DNA from: Paracoccus litorisediminis
GTDB lineage: Bacteria > Pseudomonadota > Alphaproteobacteria > Rhodobacterales > Rhodobacteraceae
DNA length: 64,000 nucleotides
Direction: 5' to 3'
Assembly (NCBI RefSeq): GCF_009711205.1
Contig: NZ_WMIG01000016.1
Location: 1-64,000, forward strand
Positions 1 to 10,171 of this stretch are shown piece after piece. Both the position numbers and the translations under genes were made by a program. How positions within the stretch are numbered: position 1 is the stretch's first letter; the number at the start of each line of letters is the position of its first letter. The notes under the pieces are model-generated. The model made no database searches and was not told the origin of the DNA. It saw only the letters and a list, made by a program, of their open reading frames with translations.

Positions 1-57
1 CGGTGCCGACAGGCTAGGAAACGTGGTCATGCCACAAGGGTCAGACGTCGCGCACTA

Positions 58-93
58 CCCCGTCACTGACCCGGGCCGGGGCCGGTGACGGGG
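58..93. other. GC-rich hairpin in intergenic DNA
   Basis: A 9-bp perfect inverted repeat (CCCCGTCAC at 58-66 against GTGACGGGG at 85-93) encloses a GC-rich loop. It has no T-run on either strand, so it is not a clear intrinsic terminator. It lies upstream of the decayed IS3-family element and may belong to a gene left of the window. Nothing else is recognisable in bases 1-196. Confidence 0.3.
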
Positions 94-196
94 CCAGTTT
101 AGCAGAGCGCAGATACAGAAGGGTCAGGACCCATTGATTTCAGCAGGTCGACACGATCTGCAGTTGCACCGGTTCGGTTCCGGTCTTGCGATAGCG

Positions 197-1330
197 ATGC
201 TCGGCAAGGAGACTGGATATGGCAGCGATGAGTTCAAGCGGGCCGCGGTTCGCATCTGGCTCACCATCGGCCTGACATCGCGTCAGGTTGCGTCCGATCT
301 TTGGGTTGGACTGTCGACGCCTGGCAAATGGATCCGGGCGACTTATGCGCGAGAACGAACGGCTGCGCAAAGAGAACCGGGTATTCCGGGATTTGAGCCG
401 GATCAGAAAACAGTCCAGGGAACTGTTTTCCCGGCGAAAGAGGGAAGTATTAAAAAAGGTGACTCAGTTCTTCGCGGCTCAAAAGCCGCGAGGTTTGAGT
501 TTATTGCCACATATCGTGGCAGCCTTCCGCGCAGTCTCTTGTGGCGGTTGATGGGCGTGACAGACCGTGGGTTATGCGCTTGGCGGCATCGGCGGTCATC
601 GCAACGCCAGCGACGAGACGTGGTGATCCTTGCTCATGTCCGCGACCAGCAATGCCTGAGCCTGAGCAGCTATGGCAGATCGCGCATGAAGGAGGAACTG
701 AACGAACTGGGCTTGCGGGTGGGGCAACGTCGCATGGGCCGCCGAATGCGCCAGAACGGTATCTGGATTGTCCGCAGCCGCAAGTTCCAGCGCACCGGTG
801 AGCGGGCCAGACCAGAAATGGGTCGGTGACATCACCGTCGCCATTGTCGCTTGGACCAATGACGCAACAGCGGCAACTCTGGGCGCGCGAGGACTGGGTC
901 TATCTGGCAGCCATCACCGACCTGTTTTCAAGGCGTGTTATCGGACGGGCAATCAGCAGCCGGATAAAGCAGGACGTGGCGATCAGGGTGCTGAACATGG
1001 CAATCGCACTGCACGTGTCCGCCACTAGGTTGCATTCATATCACCGATCGCGGCTCGCAATACTGCGCTCACGAATACCAGGAGCTTCCGTGCAGCCATG
1101 GTTTCAAAGTGTCGGTGAGCGGCAAGGGTAATTGTTTTGACAACTGCGGCAGTCCAAAGCTTCTTCAACCCCCTGAAGGCCGGGCTGGTCTGGCGACGCG
1201 ACTGGTACGACGTGATTTCGAGATCGCCCTCTTCGAATACATCAACGACTTCTACAACCCGCGCCGCAAACACTTGGCCTCGGGTTGGAAATCACCCGCG
1301 GCTTTCGGAGAAAAGGGCCGCATAACATGA
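197..1330 (+). pseudogene. Decayed IS3-family transposase (orfA + orfB)
   Basis: Pieces of an IS3-family transposase appear in order but in different frames. An OrfA-like helix-turn-helix segment starts at 197 (FKRAAVRI...LTSRQVASDL...STPGKWI). An OrfA leucine-zipper-like tail (ENERLRKENRVFRD) follows at about 350-450. The OrfB start is near 480-830 (LSSYGRSRMKEEL, RRMGRRMRQNGIWIVRS). The catalytic core is PDQKWVGDI, then DLFSRRVIGRAI, TDRGSQYCAHEY, SVSGKGNCFDN, and the end is FEYINDFYNPRRKH...GWKSPAAF. Several frameshifts separate these pieces, and about 20 codons seem to be missing near 805 between the HTH_21 region and the DDE core. The element therefore cannot make an intact transposase. 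Family identity rests on the conserved OrfB motifs. I could not define terminal inverted repeats. Confidence 0.8.
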
Positions 1331-1666
1331 GAATTTGGCCGGAAACGAAACCGGGATAGCTCCAATTTGGCCATCATTCTCCCATCCCATTCTCCGATTT
1401 TTGCGCAGAGGCTTCAGATGGGGGACTGTGACATTCTTGAACTGCCTATGTGAGACATTTGAGCTTTGTCGACACGCTCAACGAAGGGGCGAGAGGTTCA
1501 GCGCAGGGGTAGGGGCTTTGATCGCCGTATTGCTGCGCGCACAGCGTGCGTGGCCGTGGGGTTTCCGCGACGAACTTGTCCCATATGGCCTCCTTCCATT
1601 CCTTGGAAAGGACTGCGCCATCAGACTATGGGATCAAACACCTAGCAACCGTTCGTGCCTCGGAGC

Positions 1667-1689
1667 CCCGCTGGCCAATGGCCAGCGGG
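1667..1689 (-). terminator. Hairpin just downstream of acnB
   Basis: A perfect 10-bp inverted repeat (CCCGCTGGCC / GGCCAGCGGG) with a 3-base loop lies 23 bases past the acnB stop codon. It could end acnB transcription or stabilise its mRNA. There is no clear U-tract on the minus strand, so the terminator call is tentative. The rest of 1331-1711 shows no gene that I can support. Confidence 0.45.
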
Positions 1690-1711
1690 ACGGAGGTTGG
1701 CAGCGAAGCGA

Positions 1712-4501
<2,790 letters not shown>

Positions 4502-4589
4502 GACGATCCCTACGTAAAAGTGCCGGAAGAACTGACGCACAGGACCGCGTGATGGTCCGGTTAGCGGCGGCAGCTCAATTGTATGCGGC

Positions 4590-4616
4590 AGTATACCAAT
4601 TCCGTTTTGGTCGCAA
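4590..4616 (-). promoter_or_regulatory. Possible acnB promoter
   Basis: Read on the minus strand, a TATACT -10-like hexamer (4595-4590) sits 15 bases after a TTGCGA -35-like hexamer (4616-4611), about 90 bases upstream of the acnB start. The -10 match is good, but the spacer is short and the -35 is weak, so this is a candidate only. Confidence 0.35.
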
Positions 4617-4839
4617 GCGGGTGCCCTTGTAGAACTAATCGATGTGAGGATTTGTCACGCGAACCCTGTGGGTTAGGAGCCCGGAAGGATTTCTGTTTGT
4701 TGATGAGCGACTTAAAGGCGGTCTGCTGAGGGTTCCGGATCGTGCGGCCTTGAGCGGGACTATCCCTGACGCATTTTTGTCAGCGGAATCGGACTGTAGC
4801 TCGCGCGTGAGGGGTTGGCAGCTTTTGCGGGGGCTGGAA

Positions 4840-5035
4840 AAGACTGCAGCATGTACCCGCAGGCGGTAGCTCGTGCCTCCGATCTGGGCGCTTCCCGTTC
4901 AAGCATGGCCTCCGCCGACGATACCGCAGGTTAGCCACCACATCATTGCGGTGCGTGACCACCGAAAAGCTGGCCCGTTCGTCCAGCGCCGCCTCGGCGA
5001 TGCGAACCTTCTCAGCCGTGCTCCATGGATATGCG
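4840..5035 (-). pseudogene. Transposase OrfA scrap (IS66/IS3-like helix-turn-helix)
   Basis: On the minus strand a short frame reads STAEKVRIAEAALDE, then RASFSVVTHRNDVVANL and an arginine-rich RYRRRR. This follows the W-S-x-x-E-K-x-R-I...V-x-x-R-x-x-V-x-x-x-L...W-R-R pattern of transposase OrfA helix-turn-helix domains (IS66/IS3 type). It has no proper start, and the reading continues into nonsense, so it is a remnant at most. The remainder of 4620-5238, between acnB and tRNA-Leu, shows no other gene I can support. Confidence 0.4.
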
Positions 5036-5238
5036 CAAGTGTCCGATCAGAACGGGTGGCGTAGCCCCGGAAGCTCAGCCTTAGTTCTACCGGTTGAGGC
5101 GCTAAGGGGGCGCTTATTGTTCTCGCTACGAATGCCCGCCTGACACAATTGAACGAACAAAGCCCGCAGCAGGAATGTTGCAAAGGTCTCTTGCGCCCGC
5201 CACATGATGTGCGATAAAGCCAAGCGCAGCAATACTTT

Positions 5239-5322
5239 GCCCGAGTGGCGGAATGGTAGACGCAGCGGATTCAAAATCCGCCGTAGCAATACATGTCGGT
5301 TCGAGTCCGACCTCGGGTACCA
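5239..5322 (+). tRNA. tRNA-Leu (anticodon CAA)
   Basis: This is a class II tRNA of 84 bases with CCA encoded. The acceptor stem GCCCGAG pairs with CTCGGGT, starting with a G-U pair. The anticodon stem GCGGA/TCCGC encloses the loop TTCAAAA, giving anticodon CAA at 5272-5274, which reads UUG leucine codons. A short variable arm and a TTCGAGTCC T-loop region are present. It lies 140 bases upstream of the original dusA start. It is not the prophage attachment site, which is in dusA itself. Confidence 0.95.
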
Positions 5323-5462
5323 TATCGCAAGCAAACACGCAGATGGAAATCTGCATGGCGCGTCGCAAGTCGCGCCTTTTGCATTCCGACCGAACCCGCG
5401 ACAATCCGACCGCAGGCACCCGTATCCAGACGGACCCAGTCGTATCAGACAGTGAGACCCGA

Positions 5463-5552
5463 ATGCAGAACGGCGAAAATTCAGGGGCTTCCGGGGTGGT
5501 GACCGCAGCACGGCTCTCGGTCGCGCCCATGATGGATTGTGGCGACAAGTAA
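5463..5552 (+). pseudogene. dusA': Detached original 5' end of dusA
   Basis: An ATG at 5463 opens a frame reading MQNGENSGASGVVTAARL then SVAPMMD, after which it runs into phage sequence and stops at 5552. SVAPMMD-W-T-D is the conserved N-terminus of tRNA-dihydrouridine synthase A. The rest of that gene sits 43 kb away at 48616 onwards, where the same SVAPMMD codons continue into WTDRNCRMVHRM. These 25 or so codons are therefore the host's original dusA start, cut off by prophage integration. Confidence 0.88.
5514..5539. other. Prophage attachment site, left junction (attL)
   Basis: The 26 bases starting CTCTCGGTCGCGCCCATGAT match 48616-48641 at 22 positions. They encode the same LSVAPMMD residues of DusA. 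Host dusA lies to the left and phage DNA to the right. Such imperfect repeats inside dusA are the known hallmark of dusA-specific integrases. The exact crossover point within the repeat cannot be read from this sequence alone. Confidence 0.85.
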
Positions 5553-5618
5553 AAAAATGAGCCATTGCACTTGGTTAGCAATGGCTCAATTAGCGTAAGC
5601 AAATTGTAAGCAATATTC

Positions 5619-5894
5619 TCAGCGTGATAGTGCCTTTGCTTCCTTGCGTGCCGCCGACGCTTTTGCGTCGATGAACTGGGCAAGATCAGTCAGATGGACC
5701 ATCCTGGCGCCTTTCTGGCTGCTCTCCATTCGGACTAAAGGCAGCGCGATTTCGCCGCTTGCTATCTTCCGCAGGAAGACGGGCAGGGTCAGGGGTGCAA
5801 AGAAGTCGCGGCAAACTACATCGGCGCCGATCATAGCGCGCCCCTCGTACTGGGCCATGAGCAGCCAGATCGTACTGATGCCCTGATTCCCCAT
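5619..5894 (-). CDS. PrtN-like pyocin-activator family regulator
   Basis: This 91-aa protein shows the PrtN family pattern: WLLMAQYEGRAMIGADVVC near the start, then RDFFAPLTLPVFLRKIASG, IALPLVRMESSQK, and GARMVHLTDLAQFIDAKA. PrtN activates pyocin genes after DNA damage in Pseudomonas. Family members in alphaproteobacterial prophages are usually short DNA-binding regulators of unknown target. The start at 5894 has an AGGAGGG site 7 bases upstream and overlaps the upstream stop as TGATG. It is the last gene of the leftward early operon. A role in lytic-gene activation is inferred from the family, not shown. Confidence 0.8.
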   Translation of the reverse strand: MGNQGISTIWLLMAQYEGRAMIGADVVCRDFFAPLTLPVFLRKIASGEIALPLVRMESSQKGARMVHLTDLAQFIDAKASAARKEAKALSR

Positions 5895-6106
5895 CAAGCA
5901 GCCCTCCTAATCTCTTCCGCGCAGGCCTTTGCCAGAGCGTCGCGGCATTCTGCGCAGCAATCGATCATCTCCGACCCGAAGGAATCGGTTTCGCCCAGGA
6001 TGCGAGCGATGGCCGGACGGTCGGGGTGATCGTCGCACATTGTGCCGGGCGGAACGGGAGGGCGCGCGCCGGGCAGGGTGCTGATGGGTCCGGTAACATC
6101 AGCCAT
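5894..6106 (-). CDS. Small cysteine-rich phage protein, unknown function
   Basis: This 70-aa product is not recognised. It carries CDDHPD and later CCAEC, spacing that could bind a metal ion, followed by a charged helix (RDALAKACAEEIRRAA). The start ATG at 6106 overlaps the end of the DUF5131 gene by 8 bases, and the stop overlaps the PrtN-like gene, so it sits in a tightly coupled operon. A longer in-frame extension upstream is antisense-like shadow sequence and was not used. Confidence 0.6.
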   Translation of the reverse strand: MADVTGPISTLPGARPPVPPGTMCDDHPDRPAIARILGETDSFGSEMIDCCAECRDALAKACAEEIRRAA

Positions 6107-7112
6107 GACGCACCTTCGGCATCTCGTCCCAGGTGCGACCGTCCAGCAGGCGGCCAGCGGCCTTCTTGCCCACCTTCCGCATTGACCAACCGGCGCCGCC
6201 TTTGTCGTTGGCGTTGCCGGATCCAAAGGTTCCGTCCGGCCAGTAAGTGATATCGCCCGCCTGGAGGGGCAAAAGTTTTTCGGCCCATGCCCACTCACCC
6301 CATTGCTTGAAATGGAACGTCGCTCCCGCTGCCTGACACTGGTCGCGGAGCGACCGCGCCCAACCCGGGTGCATCGGCCGGGCTTCGGGCCCGCTTTCGC
6401 CGCCGACGATCACAAGATGGATCATCCCGCAGAGATCGACATAGGTTCGGTCACGATCAGTGAAACCCGGTCCATCCCAACTGCCGGCAGGCATCCAAAG
6501 CTTTCCGCGCAACGCGTCCTGATAGGTTGGCGCATTGCCTATGACCTCACCATAGGGCAGCGACGTCAGGTCGACCGGCGCAAGCAGCGGCTCCATGCTG
6601 AGGAACCGCACCTTGGCCGCAACCGCCAGCAACTTGGGAATATCGCGGTCGGCTTCGGCCTGGTTGACCACGGTGCAGCCCAGCCAGACATTCGAATAGA
6701 GCCGGTCGAAGTCGAACGGCACCGGCAGCATGTCGGCGATGTTGCCCGGCCGCTTGGTCAGCAGCATCCAGTCCAGATTCGGCGTTGCCTCGATAAGCCG
6801 CCAGAGGTCGGCCCGCCATTCTGGCAGGATCGAGGGATGATTGTCGAAAACGTCCGCGAGGCTGGCGCAGAACACGCGGTGCCGTTCGCCAGCTTTGGCA
6901 GCGGCCCGGTTCCAAGACAGCGGTTTACGCCAGTTTGCCGCGCTAGTCCGCGTCCGGGCGGAGTGCGTTCCCCAGCGGGTTTCGCTCTGCTGGAGCCCAC
7001 GTGCATCCCATGCCTCGGCATAGCAATGGTCGCAGCCCGGTCCGACCTTCTGGCATCCGATCCACGGATTGAAGGTGTGGTGGGTCCATTCGATGTTACT
7101 GTTCTCAGCCAT
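6099..7112 (-). CDS. Phage Gp37/Gp68 family protein (DUF5131)
   Basis: This 337-aa protein begins NSNIEWTHHTFNPWIGC and continues GPGCDHCYAEAW, the conserved N-terminus of the Gp37/Gp68 (PF07505, DUF5131) family. The C-x-x-x-x-x-x-C-x-x-C cysteine cluster (WIGCQKVGPGCDHCYAE) resembles a radical-SAM-type iron-sulfur site. Further family motifs are LLTKRPGNI, NVWLGCTV, RFLSMEPLLAPVDL and VIVGGESGPEARPMHPGWAR. The substrate is unknown. The gene is common in phage early regions next to DNA-modifying genes. Start: MAENSN at 7112, nine codons inside a longer open frame. Confidence 0.85.
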   Translation of the reverse strand: MAENSNIEWTHHTFNPWIGCQKVGPGCDHCYAEAWDARGLQQSETRWGTHSARTRTSAANWRKPLSWNRAAAKAGERHRVFCASLADVFDNHPSILPEWRADLWRLIEATPNLDWMLLTKRPGNIADMLPVPFDFDRLYSNVWLGCTVVNQAEADRDIPKLLAVAAKVRFLSMEPLLAPVDLTSLPYGEVIGNAPTYQDALRGKLWMPAGSWDGPGFTDRDRTYVDLCGMIHLVIVGGESGPEARPMHPGWARSLRDQCQAAGATFHFKQWGEWAWAEKLLPLQAGDITYWPDGTFGSGNANDKGGAGWSMRKVGKKAAGRLLDGRTWDEMPKVRHG

Positions 7113-7338
7113 GGTGCGCCCCGCGGCTAAGCTCGGCATCGCGCAGCGTAGTGGCCTGATCGATCACATTGTCCGGCCACCCAAACTGCGGGTTCTGCAG
7201 CACAAGTCGCCAATCCAATGAACCCGAGGCGGGCATCGGCGACACTCTGGCTGGCGATAACCAGCTGGGGCTATCGCATTCGAAACCCTGCCACGCGACA
7301 TAGGGACTAATATGGTGTGTAATGGGGCGGTCATTCAT
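7105..7338 (-). CDS. Hypothetical phage protein
   Basis: This 77-aa product starts MNDRPITHHISPYVAWQGFE and has no motif I recognise. It begins 4 bases inside the end of the ParB-like gene and ends 8 bases inside the DUF5131 gene, consistent with translational coupling in the leftward operon. Composition and codon use look like its neighbours. Confidence 0.55.
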   Translation of the reverse strand: MNDRPITHHISPYVAWQGFECDSPSWLSPARVSPMPASGSLDWRLVLQNPQFGWPDNVIDQATTLRDAELSRGAHHG

Positions 7339-8171
7339 ACCTCGCGTCCCTCTCTGCGCATTAGCATCGAGAAGAACTCGCGCCGTGCCGTTGCCTTGGG
7401 CTTGCCTTCCTGTTCTGCCAGCCGATCTGCTGCTTCGATAACGAGCCATGGGCGCTTGGCCCGCAGCACGTCGAGATAGAAGCCCCGATCACGGGAGTTC
7501 TCTGCGCACGCGGCCAGCCAAGGTGTGAGAAGGGTGTCGGTGAAATTCGCAACTGCCTCGGGATCATATTCCATCAGGGCAGCTAGACCGTTCGTCACAG
7601 CCTCGTGGTGGCCCGACTGGATGAGGTTTCGGATCAACCCGACGGCAAAGACCTGGCCAGCCCGCTTGTCATTCTTGGAGACGTTGTTGCGCGTCATCAA
7701 TTCGCAGCCCGCAGCCGAAAGGGCATCGCGGCAAGCGACGGCCCATTCTTCGCCCGCAGTAAGCGCTGCGCGATAGACGACATGACCACTGACGCGGATC
7801 TGGCGGGTGTTGATCTCGATGAAGGCCAGCGCCTGTTCGTCAGGCGCAACAAGGGCCACCATGGCGGGGATCGCCTCGATTCCGCACAGGGCGGCGGCAT
7901 GGGCGCGGTGCTGTCCGTCAATCACGGCGTAGTGCCCGCCCTCCACCGGCGCAACCAACACGGGCGAAAACCGTGACCAGCGGAATTCCCGCGCGATGCG
8001 CTTGATCGAGGCCCAGTTGTTCGTGCTGAGCGGACGTTGATAGCGGTCATCGATGACCAAGTCGCCGATCTTGACCCACATCAGCTGGGGCGCAGGTTGC
8101 GGGGTAAGTTCAAGCATTTCCATGCCTGCGACATCTATAGCGCGCAGGTCGGGGCGGATTGTTACGTTCAT
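7335..8171 (-). CDS. ParB-like nuclease-domain protein
   Basis: This 278-aa protein has a ParB/sulfiredoxin-type N-terminal fold (residues about 30-120): VKIGDLVIDDRYQRPL, a mid-segment FSPVLVAPVEGGHYAVIDGQ, then HRAHAAALCGIEAIPAMV. The GQHRAHAA segment is the usual ParB-like catalytic/nucleotide-binding box. The C-terminal 150 residues are helical and unassigned. Phage ParB-like proteins are often found beside DNA methyltransferases and regulators. The actual activity (CTPase, nuclease or DNA binding) cannot be decided here. It overlaps the upstream gene by 4 bases. Confidence 0.78.
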   Translation of the reverse strand: MNVTIRPDLRAIDVAGMEMLELTPQPAPQLMWVKIGDLVIDDRYQRPLSTNNWASIKRIAREFRWSRFSPVLVAPVEGGHYAVIDGQHRAHAAALCGIEAIPAMVALVAPDEQALAFIEINTRQIRVSGHVVYRAALTAGEEWAVACRDALSAAGCELMTRNNVSKNDKRAGQVFAVGLIRNLIQSGHHEAVTNGLAALMEYDPEAVANFTDTLLTPWLAACAENSRDRGFYLDVLRAKRPWLVIEAADRLAEQEGKPKATARREFFSMLMRREGREV

Positions 8172-8443
8172 GAGAAGCGAACCCCCGTGATCCGTTCTGC
8201 GCCGGGGGCGTCAGCATCGCAGAAAACCCAAGTTTCTTCGTCAGACCCGTTCTGTATCCACATGGCCTGCACGGTGAAGTTATCGAGGTCGAGTTCGGTC
8301 TCCACGAAACCCTCATAGTAGGCCGCAGCGTCCGTGATGCGTTCGCGGGTGATGGTCGCTGGCGGCACATCCCCCCAGGCAAAACAAGCCCAGGGCTGGC
8401 CGTTGTCGTCAGTGAAGAATTCAAAGCGATGCGCCGTGTTCAT
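8168..8443 (-). CDS. Hypothetical acidic phage protein
   Basis: This 91-aa product starts MNTAHRFEFFTDDNGQPWAC. It is acidic with several aromatic residues and has no recognised domain. Its start overlaps the MT-A70 stop by 4 bases, and its stop overlaps the ParB-like start by 4 bases. That chain of ATGA-type overlaps argues that it is a real gene. Confidence 0.6.
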   Translation of the reverse strand: MNTAHRFEFFTDDNGQPWACFAWGDVPPATITRERITDAAAYYEGFVETELDLDNFTVQAMWIQNGSDEETWVFCDADAPGAERITGVRFS

Positions 8444-9102
8444 GCGACTTCTCCAAACTTTTGGAATTCATTGCCCCAATTCGACCAGCCGGGGCGGCGC
8501 TGGCGGCTGAACAGTTCCAGCCGGCGGGCGTCAGGCATCAGCTTTTCAGCAGCTGCGAATGCTTCATCGGGCTTGCGGGAATGCTCGCGCAGCGGCCCCT
8601 CGATCACCGATCGGACAGAGCGGGTGGTCTTTGGCGCACCACGGGTGCCGATCAGGAAGGGCTCGCCCGCGCAACGCAGGATGTAACCGGTCCCGAAAGC
8701 CAGCTTGCCGCGCTTGGTTCGCTTGGCCCAATGCCCCGCGGTCTTGAAAGCGAAGCCCCATGCCTCGAGGACGTGGATCCCTTCACGCAGCATCGGGTTG
8801 GTGGCCCAGAGCCACAGGACAGCGTGATCAGCTGCCAGAACGCTGACCGGCATGGCCGCGATGACGGCAAGATCCATGCCGCCGTACTGCGCCTTGGCGT
8901 TCTTCTCTTCGCCCCGATCTGAGTAGTTGTCGAACGACCACGGCGGATCCGCCATGATCAGGTCGAAGCCACCGGCGGGACGCAGGTCATAGAAGGCTTG
9001 GATCAGCCCGGCCGTATTAGGAAAAGGCCCCCGGTCCGAGCAGAGACCGGGGGCAGTCATGCCCGGCAGGACAAGCGACTGTCTGGCGGGCGAATGGGTC
9101 AT
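8440..9102 (-). CDS. MT-A70 family adenine-N6 DNA methyltransferase
   Basis: This 220-aa protein carries the DPPW catalytic tetrad (IMADPPWSFDNYSDRG) of the MT-A70 family. It is followed by VLWLWATNPMLREGIHVLE, WGFAFKTAGHWAK and TGYILRCAGEPFLIGTRG, all typical of phage-encoded MT-A70 enzymes. The likely reaction is S-adenosylmethionine-dependent N6 methylation of adenine in DNA, possibly protecting phage DNA from host restriction. The start MTHSPARQ at 9102 overlaps the upstream gene by 4 bases; the frame is open further upstream but lacks support. No partner endonuclease is nearby, so it appears to be an orphan methylase. Confidence 0.88.
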   Translation of the reverse strand: MTHSPARQSLVLPGMTAPGLCSDRGPFPNTAGLIQAFYDLRPAGGFDLIMADPPWSFDNYSDRGEEKNAKAQYGGMDLAVIAAMPVSVLAADHAVLWLWATNPMLREGIHVLEAWGFAFKTAGHWAKRTKRGKLAFGTGYILRCAGEPFLIGTRGAPKTTRSVRSVIEGPLREHSRKPDEAFAAAEKLMPDARRLELFSRQRRPGWSNWGNEFQKFGEVA

Positions 9103-9341
9103 GAGAAAAGGACCGCGAGCATCGATCCAGCGGCGGCGATCACCATCAGAGCCAGGCACATTCCGGCACCGATAAGGATGGTCACCAGCCGATTCAGGAC
9201 GCGCTTCTGGCGTGTCGTAAGGACGAGCACGTCCATTCCTTCGTCTGGCGACATGTCGTCGGCCGAGAGGTGGAAATCAGCTGCGGCGCGGCCCGAGGCG
9301 AAAGGGTGACGGTCCTGGTGCTCGCTGTTCAGTCGCGTCAT
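9099..9341 (-). CDS. Small single-pass membrane protein
   Basis: This 80-aa protein has a soluble N-terminal half and a C-terminal hydrophobic helix (LVTILIGAGMCLALMVIAAA, residues about 54-74) preceded by RQKRVLNR. This predicts one membrane segment with the positive side inside. No family is recognised. It overlaps its neighbours by 4 bases at each end. The start MTRLNSEHQDRHP lies far inside a longer open frame whose upstream part is antisense-like. Confidence 0.6.
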   Translation of the reverse strand: MTRLNSEHQDRHPFASGRAAADFHLSADDMSPDEGMDVLVLTTRQKRVLNRLVTILIGAGMCLALMVIAAAGSMLAVLFS

Positions 9342-9529
9342 CGCTTGTTCCCCCGGCCGGTTGCCGGGCGACGGCGCTGGATCACGGTGAAACCAAACGC
9401 GCTGGCCGCGACCTTGAAGGCCAGCAGTCGGACGCTGGCCGGGACAGCTGCTGCTTGCTCGGGATTGGCGATGATGTCGCGCGCGGCCTTGATCGCGACC
9501 TGGTCGAGAGGAAGGGAAGGGGTTCGCAT
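9338..9529 (-). CDS. Hypothetical protein, first gene of the leftward operon
   Basis: This 63-aa product begins MRTPSLPLDQVAIKAARDI and ends in an arginine-rich tail (TVIQRRRPATGRGNKR). The start at 9529 is chosen because GGAG lies 6 bases upstream; ATGs at 9541 and 9565 are also in frame. It is the first gene after the leftward promoter at 9565-9593. Function unknown; the basic tail would suit nucleic-acid binding, but that is only a guess. Confidence 0.55.
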   Translation of the reverse strand: MRTPSLPLDQVAIKAARDIIANPEQAAAVPASVRLLAFKVAASAFGFTVIQRRRPATGRGNKR

Positions 9530-9564
9530 GACGCGCTCCATCCAGTGCGTTTCGGATGGAAACA

Positions 9565-9593
9565 AAAATGAATGTCAGGAATATTCCTGTCAA
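9565..9593 (-). promoter_or_regulatory. Leftward early promoter with embedded operator
   Basis: Read leftwards: a perfect TTGACA -35 (9593-9588), then the palindrome GGAATATTCC (9587-9578) inside a 17-base spacer, then CATTTT as a weak -10 (9570-9565). The wider 20-base symmetry spans 9573-9592. The same arrangement occurs at 10129-10166. A half-site-like TAGGAATTTT lies at 9610-9619. Repressor bound here would block RNA polymerase on the early operon. The 9594-9778 gap up to the repressor gene holds nothing else I can support. Confidence 0.75.
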
Positions 9594-9778
9594 TCCTTAA
9601 AATTCTTGTTAGGAATTTTCATACTGCGACATCAGTCGGTGTGGGCGCGGGTCTGCATTGCCGAGATGCTGGGATTTCGGGCTGAGTTTACTGCTTGCTT
9701 TGGAGATCGCATTGGAAAACGTTGATAGGTTTGCCAAACTGTTGGCATCAATGACCGACCAGGAATTTGATCGATTGA

Positions 9779-10078
9779 TTACTCTTTTGCTGAGCTCGGA
9801 CCAGCTATCATCGCAGCCATGTCAAGCCAGCCTTGCTGGCGATCCGGAGGAAGGCCGCGAAATGCTTCGATCAGCGCCCGCTCGGCTGTTGTCCGATCGT
9901 CGGAAAGCAGGTCAGTAATCTCCACCTCGAGGGCGGTGGAGAGCTTGCGAAGGATGCGCAGCGTCACCCCATCGAAGCCGTTCTCGATCTTTGAGATCAT
10001 CGACTGCTCGACTTTAGCCATTTCGGCCAGCTCTGCTTGACTGAGGCCGCGGTCGCGGCGAATGCGCTGAAGGTTCAT
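9779..10078 (-). CDS. XRE-family phage repressor (CI-like)
   Basis: This 99-aa protein has an N-terminal helix-turn-helix of the XRE/Cro-CI family (residues 2-60): IRRDRGLSQAELAEMAKVEQ, SMISKIENG, LRILRKLSTALEVEI. The C-terminal 40 residues (AERALIEAFRGLPPDRQQGW) form a short helical dimerisation-type tail rather than a LexA/CI peptidase domain. Induction therefore would not follow the classic RecA self-cleavage route. It is divergent from the Cro-like gene, with the shared operator region between them. The role as lysogeny repressor is inferred from position, family and operators. Confidence 0.82.
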   Translation of the reverse strand: MNLQRIRRDRGLSQAELAEMAKVEQSMISKIENGFDGVTLRILRKLSTALEVEITDLLSDDRTTAERALIEAFRGLPPDRQQGWLDMAAMIAGPSSAKE

Positions 10079-10120
10079 GGGCGCATGATCCTTCTGTCCG
10101 CAAGGATAATCAAACCAGCC

Positions 10121-10166
10121 TCAGGAATAAAATGCTTGACGGGAATATTCCTGACAATCATATAAT
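10121..10166. promoter_or_regulatory. Divergent promoters sharing one operator
   Basis: The palindrome GGAATATTCC (10142-10151) is the spacer of two back-to-back promoters. Rightwards: TTGACG -35 (10136-10141), and TATAAT (10161-10166) or the overlapping CATATA (10159-10164) as -10, driving the Cro-like gene. Leftwards: TTGTCA -35 (10157-10152) and CATTTT -10 (10134-10129), driving the repressor. A second site-like sequence, TCAGGAATAAAATG (10121-10134), overlaps the leftward -10. The geometry matches the promoter at 9565-9593, so one protein probably controls all three. Confidence 0.75.
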
Positions 10167-10171
10167 TTGGT

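Noticed and set aside
5239-5322. tRNA-Leu as the prophage attachment site
   Set aside because: The tRNA is intact and no copy of its 3' end occurs at the right end of the prophage; the repeated sequence is within dusA.
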